Part shown: positions 59,708 to 64,000 of the stretch, one piece after another | Numbering within the stretch: the stretch's first letter is position 1 | Layout of the letters: each line of letters begins with the position of its first letter | Origin: Pseudonocardia sp. | GTDB taxonomy: Bacteria; Actinomycetota; Actinomycetes; Mycobacteriales; Pseudonocardiaceae | Assembly: GCF_029263155.1 (NCBI RefSeq) | Contig: NZ_JAJCYB010000120.1 | Coordinates: forward strand, 1-64,000 | Direction: 5' to 3' | Length of the DNA stretch: 64,000 bases | Notes under the pieces: model-generated | What the model was told of the DNA's origin: nothing | The model's database searches: none | What the model saw: only the letters and a program-made list of their open reading frames with translations | Position numbers and translations under genes: made by a program

Positions 59708-60385
59708 TCAGCCGTCCGAGTCGGCGGACGCCTCGGCGGCGTCGGACTCCCCGGACGACGGGGCGTCACCGGCGTCGCTGTCGGGCGCGTCCTCGACGAC
59801 GCCGGCACCCGCGGTGTCGACCTCGTCCTCGAGGTCGGACTCGGTGGGCGCGGCGTTGACGTTGACGACCAGCGCCTCGGGGTCGGTGCGGAGCTCGCAG
59901 TTGGCGGGCATGGGGATCGAGCCGGCGAGGATCTGGGTGCCGATGGCGAGACCCTCGACCGAGACCTCCGCGTACTCCGGGATCGACGACACGTCGGCCT
60001 CGACCTCGAGCGTGTTGAGCTCCTGGGTGACCAGGCTGCCCGGCGCCGCGCTGCCGGTGATGTGCACCGTGATCTCGACGACGACCTTCTCGCCGCGGCG
60101 GATCACCAGCAGGTCGACGTGCTCGATGTAGGGCCGGATCGGGTGCTGCACGACCGTCTTGGTCAGCGCGAGCTGCGGGGTGCCGCCGATGTTCAGGGTG
60201 ACCACGGCGTTGCGGCCCTGCTCGCGGACGACCCGCTTGAACTCCAGCTCCGGGAGCGAGAGGTGCTGGGGGTCGGTGCCGTGCCCGTAGAGCACGGCGG
60301 GGATCTTGCCGGCACGTCGGGTGCGGCGGGCGGCGCCCTTGCCGAACTCGGTGCGGGTCTCGGCGTCGATGCGGGCCTCGGCCAC
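59708..60385 (-). CDS. rplY: Ribosomal protein bL25 (Ctc type)
   Basis: A 225-residue long-form bL25 with a C-terminal beta-domain (Ctc), which binds 5S rRNA. The N-terminal [24 protein letters not shown] is diagnostic. The C-terminus is an acidic tail from about residue 190, rich in Asp, Glu, Ser and Ala, as common in actinobacteria. GTG at 60385 is preceded by GAGGAG 7 nt upstream. Confidence 0.94.
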   Translation of the reverse strand: MAEARIDAETRTEFGKGAARRTRRAGKIPAVLYGHGTDPQHLSLPELEFKRVVREQGRNAVVTLNIGGTPQLALTKTVVQHPIRPYIEHVDLLVIRRGEKVVVEITVHITGSAAPGSLVTQELNTLEVEADVSSIPEYAEVSVEGLAIGTQILAGSIPMPANCELRTDPEALVVNVNAAPTESDLEDEVDTAGAGVVEDAPDSDAGDAPSSGESDAAEASADSDG

Positions 60386-60544
60386 GGTGTTACTCCTCGG
60401 TCAGACGTCTGCGTGTGAGCGCGCGGCGAGGCTCACCGGACGGACCGGGCCTGCGTCGATCACGGCGGGCTAGAAGGACACCCGCCCTCGCCGCGGAACT
60501 GGGGGAAACGATACGCGACCGGTCGCGCAGGCCCCGCACCCACC

Positions 60545-60630
60545 CGCGAGTCGGGGCCTGGGTGCGAGCGTGTCGGGGCATCGGTGCGCCCGGAGACCCC
60601 GACTCGCGCGCCCGGAGACCCCGACTCGCG
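60545..60630. repeat. 22-bp perfect tandem repeat and inverted partner downstream of prs
   Basis: A 22-bp unit at 60586-60607 is repeated exactly at 60608-60629, each containing CCCCGACTCGCG. An inverted copy CGCGAGTCGGGG (60545-60556) can pair with either (60597-60608 or 60619-60630). It lies just after the prs stop on the minus strand, and may be a terminator with alternative pairing. It shares the GCGCGC core of the other arrays but has a 22-bp period. Confidence 0.8.
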
Positions 60631-60634
60631 GGGG

Positions 60635-61615
60635 CTACGCGTTGCCGTCGAAGAGGCTGGTGACCGAGCCGTCGTCGAACACCTGGTGCACGGCCTGGGC
60701 CAGCAGCGGCGCGATGGACAGGACCGTCATCGCCGGGAAGCGCTTCTCCTCCGGGATCGGGAGCGTGTCGGTGAAGATCACCTCACGGGCCCCGCAGTTG
60801 GCGAGGCGCTCCGTGGCCGGGCCGGACAGGACGCCGTGGGTGGCGGCCACGACCACGTCCTTCGCGCCATGGGCGAGCAGTGCCTCGACCGCCTTCGCCA
60901 CCGTGCCACCGGTGTCGATCATGTCGTCGATGACGACGCAGAGCCGACCGTCGATGTCGCCGACGACCCGGTTCGCGACGGCCTCGTTGGGCTTGCGCGG
61001 GTCGCGGGTCTTGTGGATGAACGCCAGCGGGGTGCCGCCGAGCGTCTCGGCCCAGCGCTCGGCGAGGCGGACGCGGCCGGAGTCGGGCGAGACCACCGCG
61101 AGGGCCTCGTCGGCGTAGGTGCGCCGGACGTGCTCGGCGAGCACCGGCAGGGCGAAGAGGTGGTCGACCGGGCCGTCGAAGAAGCCCTGGATCTGGGCGG
61201 TGTGCAGGTCGACGGTCATGATCCGGTCCGCGCCGGCGACCAGGAACATGTCGGCGACCAGGCGCGCGGAGATCGGCTCGCGACCGCGGTGCTTCTTGTC
61301 CTGGCGCGCGTAGCCCCAGAACGGCATGACCACGGTGATCCGCTTGGCCGAGGCGCGCTTGAGCGCGTCGACCATGATCAGCTGCTCCATGATCTGGTCG
61401 TTGATCGGTGCGGAGTGGCTCTGCAGGACGAAGGCGTCGCAGCCGCGCACCGACTCCTCGAAGCGGACGAAGATCTCACCGTTCGCGAAGGAGTAGGCCG
61501 ACTGCGGCGTGATGGTGACGTCCAGGTGCTTGGCCACCTGCTCGGCGAGTTCGGGATGTGCCCGCCCCGAGAAGAGCATCAGGTTCTTCTTGGGCGTGGC
61601 CGACATGGCACTCAT
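60635..61615 (-). CDS. prs: Ribose-phosphate pyrophosphokinase
   Basis: A 326-residue PRPP synthetase that makes 5-phosphoribosyl-1-pyrophosphate from ribose-5-phosphate and ATP. Motifs: FSGRAHPELAEQVA, FANGEIFVRFEESVRG, the PRPP signature DLHTAQIQGFF and VVIDDMIDTGGT near the C-terminus. The ATG at 61615 has an AGGGAG ribosome-binding site. It follows glmU by 73 bp and precedes rplY. Confidence 0.95.
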   Translation of the reverse strand: MSAMSATPKKNLMLFSGRAHPELAEQVAKHLDVTITPQSAYSFANGEIFVRFEESVRGCDAFVLQSHSAPINDQIMEQLIMVDALKRASAKRITVVMPFWGYARQDKKHRGREPISARLVADMFLVAGADRIMTVDLHTAQIQGFFDGPVDHLFALPVLAEHVRRTYADEALAVVSPDSGRVRLAERWAETLGGTPLAFIHKTRDPRKPNEAVANRVVGDIDGRLCVVIDDMIDTGGTVAKAVEALLAHGAKDVVVAATHGVLSGPATERLANCGAREVIFTDTLPIPEEKRFPAMTVLSIAPLLAQAVHQVFDDGSVTSLFDGNA

Positions 61616-61688
61616 CGCGCTCCCTCGCAGCACTCGGTCGGCGCTGCGCGCAGGGCACCGCGCAGGTGGTTCGCTCGCTGTCGCTCGC

Positions 61689-63158
61689 TCACGGAGCTTC
61701 AGCCTCCAGGGCGTCGTGGGCCGCTCTCGCGGCCGCCGTGTCGGGTCGCTTGCGCGCGACCCATCCCTCGATGGTCCGCTGTGACCCGGCCGACACCGCC
61801 AGCGCCCCCGGCGGGACGTCCTCCCGCACGACGGCGCCCGCGCCGGTGTAGGCACCGTCGCCGACGTGCACCGGGGCGATGAAGGTGTTGTCCGAGCCGG
61901 TGCGGGCGTGCGAGCCGATGACGGTGCGCTGCTTGCGCACGCCGTCGTAGTTGACGAACACCGACGAGGCGCCGATGTTGCTGTGCTCGCCGATGGTGGC
62001 GTCGCCGACGTAGGTGAGGTGCGGGACCTTGGTGCCGGCTCCGATGTCGGAGTTCTTCACCTCGACGAACGTGCCGATCTTGCCGGCCCGGCCGAGCCGG
62101 ACGCCGGGGCGCAGGTAGGCGAACGGTCCGACCGACGCGCCGGGCCCGATGGCGGAGTCACTGCCGTGCGTGCGGACCACCGACGCACCGGCCCCGATCT
62201 CGCACGAGGTGAGCGTGGTGTCCGGGCCGATCGTCGCGCCGTCGCCGACCGAGGTGACGCCGTGCAGCTGCGTGCCGGGGTGCAGCACGACGTCGACGCC
62301 GAGCTGCACCTGCACGTCGACCCAGGTGGTGGCCGGGTCGACGACGGTGACGCCCGCGCGCATCCAGCGGTCCAGCACGCGGCGGTTGAGCTCGGCGCGC
62401 ACGGCGGCGAGCTGCACCCGGTCGTTGACGCCGGTGACCTGCCACGCGTCGGCGCACGCGAGGGCGCCCGCGCCCGACCCGTCGGCGTGCGCCATCGCGA
62501 CGAGATCGGTGAGGTAGAGCTCGCCCTGGCTGTTCCCGGTGCCGAGGCGGCCCAGGCCGGCGCGCAGGAACGCCGCGTCGAACACGTACACCCCGGAGTT
62601 GATCTCGCGGATCCGCCGCTGCTCGGGCGCGGCGTCGGCCTGCTCGACGATGCCGGTGACGGTCCCGCCCGGCCCCCGCTCGATGCGGCCGTACCCGGTG
62701 GGGTCCTCGAGGGTCGTGGTGAGGACGGTGACCGCGCAGCCGCCGTCGTGGTGCGCGGCGAGCAGCGCGGCGAGCGTGGCCGGTTCCAGCAGCGGGACGT
62801 CGCCGTAGCTCACGAGCACCGGCCCGGCGAGGTCGGCCGGCAGGTCGGCGAGGCCGCAGCCGACGGCGTGACCGGTGCCGAGCTGCCGATCCTGGACGGC
62901 GGTGACCACCGTGCGCTGCAGCTCGTCGGCGAAGTCACCGACGGCGACCGCGACCTGCTCCCGGCCGTGTCCGACCACCACGACCAGGTGCGCCGGATCG
63001 AGCGCCGCCGTGGCGTGGACCGCGTGCCCGAGCAGGCTGCGCCCCCCGATCGGATGCAGGACCTTCGGGACCGCCGACCGCATCCGGGTGCCCTCGCCCG
63101 CGGCGAGGACGACGGCCGCCGCGGGGGACACGGCAGGCATCGGGACGGTTTCGGGCAT
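61689..63158 (-). CDS. glmU: Bifunctional GlmU (N-acetyltransferase/uridyltransferase)
   Basis: A 489-residue enzyme making UDP-GlcNAc. The N-terminal uridyltransferase (about 12-240) has [17 protein letters not shown], and the C-terminal acetyltransferase (about 260-470) is a left-handed beta helix with repeated hexapeptides (GPDTTL, GAGASV, GPGASV) and the [14 protein letters not shown] region. It supplies peptidoglycan precursor. The ATG at 63158 has GAGGGAG upstream. It heads the minus-strand operon glmU-prs-rplY-pth. Confidence 0.94.
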   Translation of the reverse strand: MPETVPMPAVSPAAAVVLAAGEGTRMRSAVPKVLHPIGGRSLLGHAVHATAALDPAHLVVVVGHGREQVAVAVGDFADELQRTVVTAVQDRQLGTGHAVGCGLADLPADLAGPVLVSYGDVPLLEPATLAALLAAHHDGGCAVTVLTTTLEDPTGYGRIERGPGGTVTGIVEQADAAPEQRRIREINSGVYVFDAAFLRAGLGRLGTGNSQGELYLTDLVAMAHADGSGAGALACADAWQVTGVNDRVQLAAVRAELNRRVLDRWMRAGVTVVDPATTWVDVQVQLGVDVVLHPGTQLHGVTSVGDGATIGPDTTLTSCEIGAGASVVRTHGSDSAIGPGASVGPFAYLRPGVRLGRAGKIGTFVEVKNSDIGAGTKVPHLTYVGDATIGEHSNIGASSVFVNYDGVRKQRTVIGSHARTGSDNTFIAPVHVGDGAYTGAGAVVREDVPPGALAVSAGSQRTIEGWVARKRPDTAAARAAHDALEAEAP

Positions 63159-63344
63159 GGGCTGCGGCTCCCTCGTCGCTGACCTGCGCGCCGGAGCAGC
63201 GCCGACGTCCGGACCCGCGAATCCTACGTCGTCACGGCGGAACACCATCCGGGCGCGCACCGTAACCCCGTTCCGCCGTCTCTCGTTGGGGTGGCGGACG
63301 CGCGGCAGGTCGGGCCGGCGAGGTACACGGGTGAGGACGTCGGC

Positions 63345-63803
63345 ATGGGTAGGCACAGCAGTCTCGCGCGTCGCTGGGCGGCGACCGCGGTCGTCGTCGG
63401 CCTGGTCACGCTCGGTGCCACGGGCACCGCGCAGGCGGACGACATCGCCGACGGCACGCCGTGCTCGGAGGCCGCGCGCGCGTGCGTCGACCTGGACGAG
63501 CGGATCGCCTGGCTGATCGAGGACGGGGACGTCGCCCGCGGCCCGGTGCCGATCAGCCCCGGCGGGCCCGAGCGGGAGACCCCGCGGGGCGACTTCCGGG
63601 TCGAGTGGAAGCACCGGGACCACCGCAGCGGCGAGTTCGACGGGGCGCCCATGCCGTTCGCCGTGTTCTTCGCCGCGGGCGGGATCGCCTTCCACGAGGG
63701 CAACCTGCACACGCCGTCGGCCGGGTGCGTCCGGCTGGCCTTCGAGGACGCCGAGGCCTTCTTCGGCCACCTCCGCGTCGGCGACCGCGTCGAGGTCCGC
63801 TGA
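63345..63803 (+). CDS. Small exported L,D-transpeptidase-like (YkuD) protein
   Basis: A 152-residue exported protein with a signal sequence ([18 protein letters not shown]). The C-terminal part matches the YkuD fold: [20 protein letters not shown] and [16 protein letters not shown], with the catalytic Cys in SAGCVRL and a His in HEGNLH. It would make 3-3 peptidoglycan cross-links or bind peptidoglycan. It is short for the family, so the transpeptidase domain is minimal. It is divergent to glmU with 186 bp between the start codons. Confidence 0.85.
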   Translation: MGRHSSLARRWAATAVVVGLVTLGATGTAQADDIADGTPCSEAARACVDLDERIAWLIEDGDVARGPVPISPGGPERETPRGDFRVEWKHRDHRSGEFDGAPMPFAVFFAAGGIAFHEGNLHTPSAGCVRLAFEDAEAFFGHLRVGDRVEVR

Positions 63804-64000
63804 CCCCCCTCGATCGCCGCGCGACCGTTCACCGGCGGAGCGTCACCGGATCGGGTCTCGGCTCGGCGCCCGCCGCCCGCTGATCCCCCGTTCGCCGTCG
63901 AGCTCCGACCGGTCGTCTCACACTCCGTGAGAACGCGGACGGGTCGGGCATCCCAGGTGTTGGAGAGAACGAGAACCCGACACCGAGGAGACCCGGAGGC
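63804..64000. other. Right-edge intergenic region
   Basis: No gene is supported. TCTCAC-ACTCC-GTGAGA near 63916 is a small hairpin, and a GGAGACCCGGAGG run at the very edge looks like a ribosome-binding site for a gene beyond the window. Confidence 0.5.

Noticed and set aside
63804-64000. tRNA gene near the right edge
   Set aside because: No cloverleaf or T-loop (GGTTCGA-type) sequence could be formed.

Overview
The window is about 74% G+C, uses many GTG starts, and encodes mycothiol biosynthesis (mshA), a resuscitation-promoting factor, a DtxR/IdeR-type iron box and a GlnR-like box. It is chromosomal DNA of an actinomycete. The gene content and the intergenic repeats fit the Pseudonocardiaceae best, possibly Pseudonocardia; that genus call is inference. 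No phage, integrase, transposase, tRNA, rRNA or CRISPR array was found.

Layout. 62-4543: stand-alone 5'-3' exonuclease, FUSC-type membrane protein, DUF3151 protein, 2OG-Fe(II) oxygenase and a P1-family peptidase. 4824-10703: molybdenum genes, with moaA-moaD (minus) and modABC (plus) separated by an acyl-CoA dehydrogenase. 10830-18052: secreted subtilisin-type protease, sugar-nucleotide-type epimerase, serS, an acyl-CoA synthetase, a cytochrome P450 and a cold-shock protein. 18227-27886: DUF2771 lipoprotein, MFS protein, glutamine cyclotransferase-like lipoprotein, DUF3027 protein, a large sacsin/Hsp90-like ATPase, mshA with its YbjN-like partner, and a DUF4349 protein. 28224-33751: a second acyl-CoA/4-coumarate ligase, an ArsR-SRPBCC-RibD_C operon with a decayed second RibD_C copy, a DUF2283 gene, and a divergent XRE-cupin regulator/EamA exporter pair.

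33748-63158 is the conserved actinobacterial housekeeping block seen in Mycobacterium tuberculosis from Rv1002c to Rv1018c: pmt, rsmI, metG, tatD, rpfB, ksgA, ispE, a pks16-like acyl-AMP ligase, pth, rplY, prs, glmU. It is interrupted between rsmI and metG by a truncated cation antiporter, a mycothiol-dependent isomerase-like protein, a type III glutamine synthetase and an iron-siderophore ABC cassette. An ABC-F protein, a PadR/DrrAB-type exporter and an M20 peptidase sit between ispE and pks16. The last gene (63345) encodes a small secreted L,D-transpeptidase-like protein.

How the genes connect. moaA/moaD and modABC supply molybdenum cofactor. mshA makes the mycothiol precursor used by enzymes such as the isomerase-like protein at 37460. 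pmt, rpfB, ispE, glmU and the YkuD protein all serve the cell envelope. metG, serS, pth, rplY, ksgA and rsmI serve translation. prs and glmU feed nucleotide and peptidoglycan precursors.

I do not see a clear novel multi-gene system. The most notable signals are: (1) 18-19-bp phased GCGCGC arrays and other structured repeats at most convergent gene ends; (2) a widespread leaderless architecture with a TANNNT box ending 5-7 nt before the start codon, including two head-to-head boxes that share bases between pmt and rsmI; (3) a coiled-coil protein between ksgA and ispE made of a 21-bp minisatellite with a histidine in every heptad; (4) a frameshifted siderophore-binding protein under an iron box; (5) an N-terminally truncated antiporter; and (6) well-resolved operators for the ArsR, PadR and XRE-cupin regulators.
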